Below, piece by piece: positions 43,394 to 52,220 of a DNA stretch of 64,000 nt (the first letter of the stretch is position 1; each line of letters begins with the position of its first letter). The position numbers and the translations under genes were made by a program. The notes beneath the pieces were generated by a model, which worked only from the letters and a program-made list of their open reading frames with translations, was not told the DNA's origin and ran no database searches. The DNA comes from Bacillota bacterium (GTDB lineage: Bacteria > Bacillota > Clostridia > Christensenellales > CAG-138): positions 1 through 64,000 of the forward strand of contig JAEWYO010000037.1 of the NCBI GenBank assembly GCA_023395595.1, given 5' to 3'.

Positions 43394-44146
43394 ATGGATT
43401 TTACGCGCATTTTGAAGAAAGGCACATCTGGTGAGGATGTGCTTTTTTGTAAGCAAAAGCTCTTAGAACTTGGGTTCTACGGCGACCATATCACGACCGT
43501 GACTAGAAAGACTTTCGGCGCAGACACGTTGGAGGCTGTAAAGCGGTTTCAGGCGCAAGCCGCACTGACCGTCGATGGAGTGATTGGAAAGGAAACGTGG
43601 GCGGCGCTGATTGACGGCACGATCACGGAAACGGAGCCGGTCAAGAAAGGTACGGTATCTGTCAAGTCGAAGGCGATTTGTGCGCTGGCGTTGACGCGGA
43701 TCGGCGATCTTTATGTCTGGGGCGCATCCGCTTTGACCGATCTTTCCGACACGAAGATCAAAGCAATGGACGACGAGTTTGCGCGCGTGATCACGTTTCG
43801 CGAAAGTCAGTATAAGGCAGGCTTTGCCGATCTCATGGCGCATGACTGTTCCGGCTTTCTTTCCTGGCTCATGCGTGAGACAGGGGTTTGGGACGATCGC
43901 AAGAATTGTGATGGGCTTTGGGCGCTGTGCGACGTGATTGCGCGCAATGAGCTGATCGCCGGCGATTTCTTGTTCCGCAACAGCACGACGAATGCCAACG
44001 ATGAAACGCATGTGGGGCTCTATTTGGGCCGTGGCATGGTCATCCACGCGAAAGGGCGTGACGTAGGTGTCGTTGTGGAGGGAATCAATCAAGGCGGAAG
44101 CGGGTATTGGCATAAGTGCGGCCGCTGCAAGCTTCTATATAAATAA
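43394..44146 (+). CDS. endolysin: peptidoglycan-binding plus NlpC/P60 hydrolase
   Basis: 250 residues. Residues about 8-75 are a PG_binding_1 domain (LKKGTSGEDVLFCKQKLLEL, TLEAVKRFQAQAALTVDGVIG). The C-terminal domain has NlpC/P60 features: Cys in AHDCSGFLSWLMRE (about 152), His in ETHVGLYLGRGM (about 206). It degrades the cell wall at lysis. ATG 43394 has GGGAGAAAAAAG upstream. It precedes the holin genes. Confidence 0.9.
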   Translation: MDFTRILKKGTSGEDVLFCKQKLLELGFYGDHITTVTRKTFGADTLEAVKRFQAQAALTVDGVIGKETWAALIDGTITETEPVKKGTVSVKSKAICALALTRIGDLYVWGASALTDLSDTKIKAMDDEFARVITFRESQYKAGFADLMAHDCSGFLSWLMRETGVWDDRKNCDGLWALCDVIARNELIAGDFLFRNSTTNANDETHVGLYLGRGMVIHAKGRDVGVVVEGINQGGSGYWHKCGRCKLLYK

Positions 44147-44163
44147 AACGGAGAGGAACGGAT

Positions 44164-44466
44164 ATGGAATACATCGGTGAGATCATATCGGGAGTATTCG
44201 CCCTGCTAGTCGTATGGCTGCAGGTGCGTATGACTCGCGACCGAAAACAGACGGAAAAACGCGCCGCCATTCGGGCAAAGGAATCAAAACTTGCCATGAA
44301 GATGCAGGATGCAAGCCTATCGCTTTCTTTGGCGACCTGTATCGCCGTAGAACGCGGTGAAACAAACGGCGAGATGAAGGCTGCGCGCGACAAAGCGAAG
44401 ACCGCGCAAGAGGAATACGAAGATTTTGTCCATGAGCTTGCCTCGGAGCAAGCTACATCTATCTAA
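44164..44466 (+). CDS. small membrane protein of the lysis cassette
   Basis: 100 residues. One N-terminal membrane helix (IGEIISGVFALLVVWLQVRM) is followed by a charged helical domain with many Lys/Arg/Glu. GAGAGGAACGG precedes ATG 44164. It lies between endolysin and LLH-type holin and may be a second holin-like or spanin-like factor; a pinholin-type role is unproven. Confidence 0.7.
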   Translation: MEYIGEIISGVFALLVVWLQVRMTRDRKQTEKRAAIRAKESKLAMKMQDASLSLSLATCIAVERGETNGEMKAARDKAKTAQEEYEDFVHELASEQATSI

Positions 44467-44484
44467 ATGAAGGAGAAAACACAC

Positions 44485-44970
44485 ATGAAAAAGAAACTAA
44501 TCCTGGTACTGATCGCGCTCCTGATGCTTGCGCTACCCGCCGTCGCGCTGGCGGACACCGGTGGAACCGTTGATAACACTATCGCCGGCATCCTGATCGA
44601 GAACGCCGTGAACATTGCAGCGGCGTTTTTTATCGCACTGATCGGCGTGTTCGGCGCGTGGCTGACCGCGAAGCTCGGCAAGGCAACCCAGCTCGATACA
44701 GTGAATTGCGCGCAGCAGGAGCTGATCAAGCTCGCCCAGATCACGGTTGGTGAGCTGAAACAGACGGTAGTAGATGGCATGAAGGCCGCGCACAAGGATG
44801 GCAAGCTGACCAAGGAAGAGATCGCACAACTCGGTCAACTGCTCTACGAGAAGACCACCGCGAAGCTTTCCGCTTCGGCGATGGATGTACTGACCGCCGC
44901 GCAGGTCGATATCTCCGCGCTGATCACCGGTACGGCGGAACATCTGATTGGTCAGATGAAGGCAAATTAA
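44485..44970 (+). CDS. LLH-family holin
   Basis: 161 residues. A signal-like N-terminal segment (MKKKLILVLIALLMLALPAV, ending near ALAD), a second membrane helix (NIAAAFFIALIGVFGAWLTA) and a helical C-terminal domain (ELIKLAQITVGELKQTVVDG) match the LLH phage holin family. AAGGAG precedes ATG 44485; ATG 44467 lies before that site. It should permeabilise the membrane for the endolysin. Confidence 0.87.
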   Translation: MKKKLILVLIALLMLALPAVALADTGGTVDNTIAGILIENAVNIAAAFFIALIGVFGAWLTAKLGKATQLDTVNCAQQELIKLAQITVGELKQTVVDGMKAAHKDGKLTKEEIAQLGQLLYEKTTAKLSASAMDVLTAAQVDISALITGTAEHLIGQMKAN

Positions 44971-45004
44971 GACCGCAAGAAATGAATAGACACACCATTG
45001 TATT

Positions 45005-45045
45005 CCCGCGAAACGGTTTAAACACCGTCTCGCGGGTATTTTTTT
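45005..45045 (+). terminator. terminator after the lysis genes
   Basis: CCCGCGA-A-ACGGT (45005-45017) pairs with ACCGT-C-TCGCGGG (45024-45036) apart from one internal mismatch and is followed by TATTTTTTT. Confidence 0.92.
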
Positions 45046-45076
45046 GCTTTCATACCGCCCGATTTTGTAGTTTCCG

Positions 45077-45107
45077 TGGCCGTATGTTGAGAACGACCTG
45101 TTCGTTC
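45077..45107 (+). promoter_or_regulatory. second TGGCCGTATGTTGA element plus hairpin
   Basis: TGGCCGTATGTTGA (45077-45090) differs in one base from the element at 12396-12409. A hairpin follows at once: GAACGA (45091-45096) with TCGTTC (45102-45107). A GGAGGACGG segment then leads to the ATG at 45125, as GGAAAGGACGG does in the first copy. It would control the recombinase operon. Confidence 0.6.
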
Positions 45108-45124
45108 CCAGATAGGAGGACGGC

Positions 45125-45517
45125 ATGGTACAGCACGAAATCGAAGAGATCATCCAACTGCAGCGCCGCGGGTATGGATATAAGTTGATAGCACAGGTGA
45201 CCAAACTGCCGCAAAACACAGTCAAATCATATTGCCGTAGGCATCCGCTCGTCTGTACGGAAATTGAGGATATACCTCGATGCAGACAATGCGGGAAGCC
45301 AGTGGAACAGGCGCCGCATAGAAAGCAAAAGCTGTTCTGCTCAGACAATTGCCGCATGGCATGGTGGAACTCACATCCCGAACGGGTAAAGCGGGGCTCC
45401 TATTATACCGCGATGTGCGCTTCATGCGGATTTTCGTTCGAATACTACGGCGGCGCAAACCGCAAGTTCTGTTCTCGCGCATGTTATGCGGCGTACAGGA
45501 GACGGGAGGTGCGATAA
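45125..45517 (+). CDS. helix-turn-helix plus zinc-knuckle protein of the recombinase operon
   Basis: 130 residues. An N-terminal helix-turn-helix (IIQLQRRGYGYKLIAQVTKL, NTVKSYCRR) is followed by two zinc-knuckle units, CRQCGKPV with FCSDNCRMAWW, and CASCGFSF with FCSRACYAAYRR. I take it as a DNA-binding accessory of the recombinases; similar genes precede paired serine recombinases in clostridial elements. GGAGGACGGC precedes ATG 45125. Confidence 0.8.
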   Translation: MVQHEIEEIIQLQRRGYGYKLIAQVTKLPQNTVKSYCRRHPLVCTEIEDIPRCRQCGKPVEQAPHRKQKLFCSDNCRMAWWNSHPERVKRGSYYTAMCASCGFSFEYYGGANRKFCSRACYAAYRRREVR

Positions 45518-45735
45518 TGGGCGAAGATCATCTGAAACGCGTGAACGCATATCTTCTTGCTATGACGACCGCCGATCATATGCGTCGGGAAGGGATCATT
45601 TCGGATGAGGATTATCAGCGGATAGAACCCTTGATTCTAGCTAAAAACGGGCTCTTTTCCCGCAGTATTTATCGCCGGAATGACTGGATAATCAGCCGCC
45701 CAAGAGGTAACATAACACCTACAAAAAAGAGGTGA
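45517..45735 (+). CDS. small SHOCT-like protein of the recombinase operon
   Basis: 72 residues. MRREGIISDEDYQRIEPLIL is a SHOCT-like helical hairpin. The start overlaps the previous stop by one base (TAATG) with GGGAGGTG upstream. It is the second gene of the recombinase operon and is probably regulatory or structural. Confidence 0.75.
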   Translation: MGEDHLKRVNAYLLAMTTADHMRREGIISDEDYQRIEPLILAKNGLFSRSIYRRNDWIISRPRGNITPTKKR

Positions 45736-45739
45736 TTAT

Positions 45740-47056
45740 ATGGAAAGAGTTGTAGAACAGGTGCAATTTTACAAGCACCCACCAATAAAGTTGAAGCGCG
45801 TCGCCGCATATGCCAGAGTATCATCCGGCAAGGACGCTATGCTGCATTCACTTTCAGCGCAGGTCAGCTATTACAGCGACCTTATTCAAAAACGGCGCGG
45901 CTGGCTCTACTGCGGCGTATACGCGGATGAATCGATGACCGGCACAAAGGATGACCGCGCAGACTTCCAGCGGATGCTGGATGACTGCAGGGCTGGGCAG
46001 ATAGACCTCATACTCACGAAGTCCATTTCCCGATTTGCGCGGAACACGGTGTCGATTCTGCGAATCGTACGCGAACTGAAGGACATGGGAATTGATGTTT
46101 TCTTCGAGGAACAGAACATCCATACAATGAGCGCGGACGGCGAACTCATGCTGACGATTCTTGCATCATACGCCCAGGAGGAAAGCCTTTCGGTTTCCGA
46201 GAACTGCAAATGGTACTGGCGGCAGCGGATGAAGGACGGCCAAATGGTCGGCTTGCGGCGTATGTTCGGGTACGATATCGTTCGCGGTGTCATTACTGTC
46301 AACCCAGTAGAAGCGGCGATCGTAAGAAACATATTCACTCAGTATGTTTCGGGCGGCTCGACCGTTGGCATTGCCCGAGCTCTGGAAGCAAGCTGCGTGC
46401 CAACGGTTTCGGGCGGTAAGTGGAACGACTCACGGGTGCGCGACATTCTGAAGAATGAGAAGTACTTAGGCAACGCGCTCCTGCAAAAGAAGTATGTCGC
46501 CGACCATCTGACAAAGCGCCTAGTTCGCAACCACGGCGAACTCGCGCAGTACTATGTCGAAGGAACGCACGACGCGATCATAGACCCCGACACTTATGAG
46601 CTGGCGCAGCGCCGCATAGCGCAAAACACAGAAAAGTGCAATATTAAAAAGCCTACCACCGCGCGTTATCCTTTCTCCGGCAAGATTGTATGCGGAAACT
46701 GCGGTAAGCATTTTGGCAGAAAGACAACGCATGGTCGAGTGTCATGGATATGCACGACCTTCCAGTTCGAGGGGAAAAGCGCTTGCCCTGCCAAACAGAT
46801 ACCCGAACCCACGCTGATGTCCGCCTGTTGCGATGTGTTGGGCATTGCTGAATTTGACGAACGGGTCTTCACCGAAAGGATATCCTGCATACGCGTAACA
46901 GCGCCCAACGAACTCCTTTTTCTCCTCGCTGATGGTCATACGGAGACGAAAGTTTGGAAAGACCGCTCGCGCAGTGATAGCTGGACGGATGAAATGAAAG
47001 AAGCGGCACGGCAGCGAGCCGCACAGAAACGGAGGGATTCACCCAATGAGCAATAG
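45740..47056 (+). CDS. large serine recombinase 1
   Basis: 438 residues. The resolvase domain has the catalytic Ser in VAAYARVSSGK, an LTKSISRFARNTVSIL block and an ADGELMLTILASYAQEES block. The recombinase domain begins near FGYDIVRGV and a zinc ribbon lies at CGNCGKHFGRKTT. The C-terminal coiled coil is short. It overlaps the second recombinase by 11 bp. Paired large serine recombinases may act together for integration and excision. Confidence 0.93.
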   Translation: MERVVEQVQFYKHPPIKLKRVAAYARVSSGKDAMLHSLSAQVSYYSDLIQKRRGWLYCGVYADESMTGTKDDRADFQRMLDDCRAGQIDLILTKSISRFARNTVSILRIVRELKDMGIDVFFEEQNIHTMSADGELMLTILASYAQEESLSVSENCKWYWRQRMKDGQMVGLRRMFGYDIVRGVITVNPVEAAIVRNIFTQYVSGGSTVGIARALEASCVPTVSGGKWNDSRVRDILKNEKYLGNALLQKKYVADHLTKRLVRNHGELAQYYVEGTHDAIIDPDTYELAQRRIAQNTEKCNIKKPTTARYPFSGKIVCGNCGKHFGRKTTHGRVSWICTTFQFEGKSACPAKQIPEPTLMSACCDVLGIAEFDERVFTERISCIRVTAPNELLFLLADGHTETKVWKDRSRSDSWTDEMKEAARQRAAQKRRDSPNEQ

Positions 47057-48623
47057 GGCGGTAACGGTCATCCCACCTACGATTAGCACTTTGGCGCGGA
47101 TGCCTTTGGCGCCGACGGCAAAGCGGCGCGTGGCTGGCTACGCCCGTGTTTCCACCGACAGCAAGGAACAGATGACCAGCTATAAAACGCAGGTGGACTA
47201 CTATACGCGCTACATTCAAGAACAGCCTGACTGGGAGTTCGTCGGTGTGTATACGGACGAAGGAATCTCGGCGGTCAATACGAAGAAGCGCGACGGGTTC
47301 AATCAGATGGTACGCGACGCGCTGAACGGAAAAATCGACCTAATTGTCACTAAAAGCGTCAGCCGCTTCGCACGGAATACGGTCGACAGTTTGGTGACCG
47401 TCCGAAAGCTTAAAGAAAAGGGTGTCGAGGTTTACTTTGAAAAGGAAAACATCTATACGCTTGACAGTAAGGGCGAATTGCTCATAACGATCATGTCGTC
47501 GCTGGCGCAAGAAGAGAGCCGATCGATTTCGGAGAACGTTACGTGGGGTCAGCGGAAACGGTTTGCGGACGGGAAAGTCAGCGTAGCATATAAACACTTC
47601 CTCGGCTACGAGAAAGGTGAAGATGACATGCCACGAATCGTCGAGAAAGAAGCGGTGATCGTTCAGCGAATCTACTCGCTTTTCATGGCTGGTAAAACGC
47701 CGGGGGGCATAGCCCGACTGCTGACAGCGGAAGGCACACCGACTCCCGCCGGGAAAGAGCAATGGCGTTCATCTACGGTCGAGAGTATTCTGACGAACGA
47801 AAAGTACAAAGGCGCCGCGCTTTTGCAAAAGAAGTTCACGGTCGACTTTCTGCTGAAAAAGATGAAGACCAATGAGGGCGAGGTTCCGCAGTATTACATA
47901 GAAAATAGCCACGAACCGATTATTGACCCCGTGGAGTTTGAACTGGTGCAGGCCGAGTTCGCCCGGCGTAAGGCTATCGGATACAGTTACAGCGGGAACA
48001 GCATTTTTGCTTCGCGGATCGTTTGCGGTGACTGCGGCGCCTACTTCGGTTCCAAGGTATGGAACTCCACCAGCAAGTACCGCCGTACGATATGGCAATG
48101 CAACGCGAAGTTTCAAAACAGTGAACATTGCGCGACACCCCATTTGGATGAGGAAGAGATCAAGGCTCGGTTCGTCACCGCTTACAACACACTTGCGGCG
48201 GACAAAACGCAGCTTTTGGATGACTGCCGCATCATACAGACCGCGCTTTCGGACTGCACGGCGCTTGATACGGAAATACCCGCTCTGCAGGAAGAGCTGG
48301 ATGTGGTTGCTGGCCTGATCCGAAAGTGCGTTGAGGAAAACAGCCGCGACGCGCAGAACCAGTCAGAGTATGGAACACGATATAATGGATACGTTGAACG
48401 ATATGAAGCTGCGCAAAACAACCTGGAGGAGCTGCGGCGCGAACACGCGCTCCGACAGTCAAAAGCGGATGCCATCGGCGCATTCATGTTCGCAATTTCC
48501 GAGCAGGACACCTTGACGGACTTTGATGCAAAATTATGGACAGCCATCATACGCTCGGTTACGGTACATTCGGACAAACGGGTGGTATTTCTTTTTCTGA
48601 CAGGAGCTGAAATTGTTGTTTAA
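47046..48623 (+). CDS. large serine recombinase 2
   Basis: 525 residues. Catalytic Ser in VAGYARVSTDSKEQ, TKSVSRFARNTVDSLVTVRK, and a zinc ribbon CGDCGAYFGSKVW with a later Cys/His pair. A long coiled-coil segment near residue 400-470 (ALDTEIPALQEELDVVAGLI) is typical of integrases that control excision with a directionality factor. It overlaps recombinase 1. Being the last prophage gene, it should adjoin the right attachment site. Confidence 0.93.
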   Translation: MSNRAVTVIPPTISTLARMPLAPTAKRRVAGYARVSTDSKEQMTSYKTQVDYYTRYIQEQPDWEFVGVYTDEGISAVNTKKRDGFNQMVRDALNGKIDLIVTKSVSRFARNTVDSLVTVRKLKEKGVEVYFEKENIYTLDSKGELLITIMSSLAQEESRSISENVTWGQRKRFADGKVSVAYKHFLGYEKGEDDMPRIVEKEAVIVQRIYSLFMAGKTPGGIARLLTAEGTPTPAGKEQWRSSTVESILTNEKYKGAALLQKKFTVDFLLKKMKTNEGEVPQYYIENSHEPIIDPVEFELVQAEFARRKAIGYSYSGNSIFASRIVCGDCGAYFGSKVWNSTSKYRRTIWQCNAKFQNSEHCATPHLDEEEIKARFVTAYNTLAADKTQLLDDCRIIQTALSDCTALDTEIPALQEELDVVAGLIRKCVEENSRDAQNQSEYGTRYNGYVERYEAAQNNLEELRREHALRQSKADAIGAFMFAISEQDTLTDFDAKLWTAIIRSVTVHSDKRVVFLFLTGAEIVV

Positions 48624-48837
48624 AATGTCGGTTCGCAAATCTGCAAAGGTTTGAGGGTGCTCTCTGTTTATCATCCTTAGGCAAAAGGTTCTTTAGTTCG
48701 CCAATTTCTTTCTGCAGCAGACTCGAGTAAACCGAAGCCGCCTTAATCGTTGGTTGATTTCTCGTCGCACTTGCGTTATGATTTTTTTTGAGCATATCGA
48801 ATGACACATCATAACAATATTGGTTAGTGAGGAAGAA
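48624..48837. other. prophage right boundary region with reversed coding-like fragment
   Basis: No intact gene is seen. On the minus strand an open frame across about 48640-48830 encodes plausible, helical peptide (SVYSSLLQKEIGELKNLLP) but has no supported start and enters the recombinase gene. It may be the end of an interrupted host gene. The right attachment site is expected here. The 3' part holds GAGGAAG of the next gene. Confidence 0.35.
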
Positions 48838-50529
48838 ATGAGCGTACTCCATGATAAAAGCGTCACCATTTATGAGGCGATGCAAAACATTACAAACGAA
48901 AAATATGTAATGCCTGCTTTTCAGCGTCAGTATGTTTGGAGTATGGAACAAATTGAAAAATTGTGGGACTCCATTCTGCTTGACTATCCGATAGCCACAT
49001 TCCTGTTCTGGCATGTCGATGGCGACAATGTATCAGGAGACACCTATTTTTGCACTTTCCTCTCCACAGTTACCTTTGATAGTCGAAAGCAAGCGGACGG
49101 CACAAACTATGAGCTTTCAAGCATTGATGTCAGAACCACGGATACCGCGATACTCGATGGACAGCAGCGATTGACGTCCCTTTATCTGTCCTTGTTTGGT
49201 GACGCATATATTCGCCAGAAACATGCCCGGAAGAATGGCGGCGGCAGTCTGGTGACCAAGGTCCTCATTGAACTAAATAAAAATAAGCTTGATGTTGATG
49301 AAGAGGAATATAACAGCAAGAAATATGACATCAGATTCAGTGAAAAGGTTGGAAGACTTAGCCCTACACAGTTTGAGATCAGGAATATCCTGCTGCCGAA
49401 GTACCGTGAGGTAGATTCCAGAAGAAAAGCTATTGAAGAAGCCATCACCAATGTTCCTCATGACAGCAAGGATTATGCAAGAGACATTCTTGAAAAACTG
49501 TATAACAAGATTTTTGTAGAAAAGCTGATTCGTTACACGGAAATACACGATATGAAGCAGGACGATGCTCTTGAGATGTTCGTGCGTTTCAATAGCGGCG
49601 GCAAGGCTCTGCGCAAATCAGAAATAACCATGTCCATCCTTGAGGCATACTGGCCGAGTGCAAAGACCGAGTTTGGCAAAATCCTCGTTGACTCTTATTC
49701 CGACTTCGACTCTGACTTCATCATTCGCTCCGCTCTAATGCTTTACGGTGATGTAGTCAAGTCAAATATCAACAAGCAAATAGCTGGGGAAATGAAAAAC
49801 AACTGGTCAAGCTTCAAAATGGCACTGCAGAATCTTGATGCTGTCCTGAAATCATTAAAGGTAGAGGTCAGCCGATTCTCAAGCAGTTGGAACGTCCTCT
49901 TGCCGATTTTATATCTCATATACTGGAATGCTAACTACAAAAACAACATCGACGGGATTCGCGCTTATTTGTTAAGAGCAATCTTGTTTACCTATTTCCA
50001 ATCCGGTACGACGGGTAAACTACAGCAAATGAAGAGCTACATCAACGATTATGAATATGAAATCACTGTGGATATGCTAGACCAAATAACAGATTTACGT
50101 GTGACCGATGGCAAGATTGAGGATATCGTGAATTCGGAAAAGGGCGGCCGCGTTGCCGGAGAAGCCTTATATTATCTCAGCTTGGACTGGACTAACCGCA
50201 ACTTTAAATACGAGCAGGATCATTTGCATCCGTACGACCGCTTTGATGGCAGCAAACCGCTAAAAGTTTCTATGGAGGACTGGAGACGCTGGCGCGGAAA
50301 CCGCAACCGGCTGCCCAATCTTCAACTTTTGGAAGGCAGGAGCAATGGCAGCAAAAACGATATGCGGCTCGTTGACTACTATAATGATATGAACGCTGAA
50401 CAAAAAGCCACATTCCGCAAACAGGCAATCATCCCCGATGGTGTTTCGTTGGAATTGGATAGCTTTGAGGAGTTCTATGATAAACGGAAAGCTATACTGG
50501 TACAGAGAATCCGGGAACTACTTATATAG
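48838..50529 (+). CDS. DUF262/HNH protein, GmrSD-like defence nuclease
   Basis: 563 residues. The N-terminal DUF262 fold has YVMPAFQRQYVWS and the DGQQR motif at about 107-111. MFVRFNSGGKALRKSEI lies mid-protein. Near 460-507, FKYEQDHLHPYDRF and RNRLPNLQLLEGRSNGSKND form an HNH-like DUF1524-type end. In GmrSD this pair senses and cuts modified phage DNA with nucleotide use. ATG 48838 follows GAGGAAG. It opens the defence island. Confidence 0.87.
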   Translation: MSVLHDKSVTIYEAMQNITNEKYVMPAFQRQYVWSMEQIEKLWDSILLDYPIATFLFWHVDGDNVSGDTYFCTFLSTVTFDSRKQADGTNYELSSIDVRTTDTAILDGQQRLTSLYLSLFGDAYIRQKHARKNGGGSLVTKVLIELNKNKLDVDEEEYNSKKYDIRFSEKVGRLSPTQFEIRNILLPKYREVDSRRKAIEEAITNVPHDSKDYARDILEKLYNKIFVEKLIRYTEIHDMKQDDALEMFVRFNSGGKALRKSEITMSILEAYWPSAKTEFGKILVDSYSDFDSDFIIRSALMLYGDVVKSNINKQIAGEMKNNWSSFKMALQNLDAVLKSLKVEVSRFSSSWNVLLPILYLIYWNANYKNNIDGIRAYLLRAILFTYFQSGTTGKLQQMKSYINDYEYEITVDMLDQITDLRVTDGKIEDIVNSEKGGRVAGEALYYLSLDWTNRNFKYEQDHLHPYDRFDGSKPLKVSMEDWRRWRGNRNRLPNLQLLEGRSNGSKNDMRLVDYYNDMNAEQKATFRKQAIIPDGVSLELDSFEEFYDKRKAILVQRIRELLI

Positions 50530-50541
50530 GAGGATCGCGAA

Positions 50542-50790
50542 ATGCGTGGTGAATCTTACGCGGCTTTGACGGCATATCTTGAGCATTCCGGTAAAAGTGA
50601 ACTTGTAATGACCTTTGAAGAAGTTAAGAAAGTAAACGGAGGTTATTTACCAGACTCGGCATACAAGTACCGCCCTTGGTGGGCAAACGACCCTAAAGGG
50701 CATTCACAATCCTATGCCTGGCTGAATGCGGGTTATAAAACATGCAACGTCAACATAGAAGAACAAGTCGTACATTTCGTTATGCAGTAA
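50542..50790 (+). CDS. small DUF7662-like protein
   Basis: 82 residues. SYAALTAYLEHSGKSELVMT, then LPDSAYKYRPWWANDPKGHS and AWLNAGYKTCNVN match a small conserved family (DUF7662 as I recall). It starts 12 bp after the DUF262 gene with GGAGGA upstream, so the two are cotranscribed. The conserved Trp-rich motif suggests a binding domain. Partner role is inferred. Confidence 0.75.
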   Translation: MRGESYAALTAYLEHSGKSELVMTFEEVKKVNGGYLPDSAYKYRPWWANDPKGHSQSYAWLNAGYKTCNVNIEEQVVHFVMQ

Positions 50791-50919
50791 TGCCTAAAGA
50801 AAGCACTTCACTCTCCTGATCACCGGGAAAGAAAATACGCTTTGATCAAATGGCGGACGGTTACACAGTCTGTCGAGCAATCAAGCGTTTGCTAATAGGC
50901 TATGTCAAAATGAAAATAA

Positions 50920-51162
50920 CGCCTCAACAAGAGTTTTGCTTTCTATGGCATCACCATTTCCGACGATGGAAAGCATTATAAACTTGTTTGCCTTTGTGAT
51001 CGGCGATATTGGACAACCATTGCGAAAACGGCAAGCGACAATAAAAGTGTGCCGAACAACTCAGCAGAGATTATAAGAAGCCTGCTTAGTTTCGGCAGCA
51101 ACATTACTCCGACTCTTCAAGAAAGGCGCGATACTGATGAATTTGAGTGGAGTTATTGTTAA
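50920..51162 (+). pseudogene. probable 3' remnant of an unknown gene
   Basis: An 81-codon open frame without start codon reads FAFYGITISDDGKHYKLVCL, then RYWTTIAKTASDNKSVPNNS, and stops at 51160-51162, 24 bp inside the next gene. The sequence looks protein-like, but the upstream frame is closed at 50917. The rest of 50791-51136 shows nothing clear. It may be a gene tail left by recombination. Confidence 0.35.
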
Positions 51163-52219
51163 ACACAAGCAGTTTGGAAAAGGTTTAGTAAAATGGAATG
51201 ACGAAAAACTCGTGAAAGTTGCGTTCCCTCATGGAGAATGTATGTTCGAGTATCCAGATGCTTTTAGCTGTTTTTTAACCATTCTCGATGCTGCCACAGC
51301 CACAGCGGTAGGAGAGGAAATTGCGCAAAAGAAAAAGTTGGCACAAGAGATACTGAAAGCTGAACATGAAAAAGAGCAACAGAATGCAAAGCAATACATC
51401 GACAATAGATCTCATAGAAAATCGAATGAAGATAACGCAACTTGCAATATTTACGAAGGGTTTTCACTAGTTGGGACGAATTGTACTGGATTAATCGAGG
51501 ATGACAGAAAAACTCATTTCGACATAAAAAACAAAAATGAAAGTGAATATAAAAAGATAATTGAAAAAAGAAGAATTGAGCACCTAATACATTTTACCAG
51601 AATTGAAAACCTACAAAGTATTCTGAAAAACGGGTTGGTTCCGCTTCGTAGACAACAAGAGATGAAGCTGTCATCAATTCGTAATGATAGTCAACGGATT
51701 GATTTTATGCCTGACTGCACAAGCTGCTCCGTAGAATTTCCGAATTATAAACTGTTTTTTAAATTTAGAAATGACAATGAGAATAAAGGGGCAAAGTGGG
51801 TAATTCTAAAACTGAAAAAAGATATATTATTTTCTCCAGCGAACCTCGCCTACTATTGCTACACTAACGCCGCGAGCCTTGTCCCAAAATCAAGCACCAA
51901 AACAAAAGAATTATTGACATCGGCGGCTTTCGAAAGCATGTTCCGTACCTCGTTAGTTACTAGAGACAATACATGTATCCAAAGAGCTGATTTGCAGATA
52001 GAAGACCATTATACAACCGATCCTCAAGCAGAAATTCTTATTCGTGATATTATCGATAAAAAATATATCAGCAGTATATGTTTTCAATACCCAAAAGATA
52101 AAAACAGCTGCGTTTTAGAATATGGTTATGATGTGTTGAAACTTTTTAACTGTGAAATCACTCCGGAATTGTTTAGCCCTAGGAAAGATTATGGATTTTG
52201 GACGAAGGAGAAAAAATGA
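51137..52219 (+). CDS. darT1: DarT1-type ADP-ribosyltransferase toxin with N-terminal SH3-like domain
   Basis: 360 residues. Residues 1-50 (GVIVKHKQFGKGLVKWNDEK) resemble the SH3-like helicase-tail domain. Residues about 145-345 are a DarT domain: IEHLIHFTRIENLQSILKNG, SCSVEFPNYKLFFKFR, and a catalytic Glu in DPQAEILIRD at about 298. DarT enzymes ADP-ribosylate DNA bases with NAD; DarT1 acts on guanine. The partner antitoxin follows after one base. Start ATG 51137 lacks a strong ribosome-binding site. The region 55-140 is charged and probably a linker. Confidence 0.82.
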   Translation: MNLSGVIVKHKQFGKGLVKWNDEKLVKVAFPHGECMFEYPDAFSCFLTILDAATATAVGEEIAQKKKLAQEILKAEHEKEQQNAKQYIDNRSHRKSNEDNATCNIYEGFSLVGTNCTGLIEDDRKTHFDIKNKNESEYKKIIEKRRIEHLIHFTRIENLQSILKNGLVPLRRQQEMKLSSIRNDSQRIDFMPDCTSCSVEFPNYKLFFKFRNDNENKGAKWVILKLKKDILFSPANLAYYCYTNAASLVPKSSTKTKELLTSAAFESMFRTSLVTRDNTCIQRADLQIEDHYTTDPQAEILIRDIIDKKYISSICFQYPKDKNSCVLEYGYDVLKLFNCEITPELFSPRKDYGFWTKEKK

Positions 52220-52220
52220 T

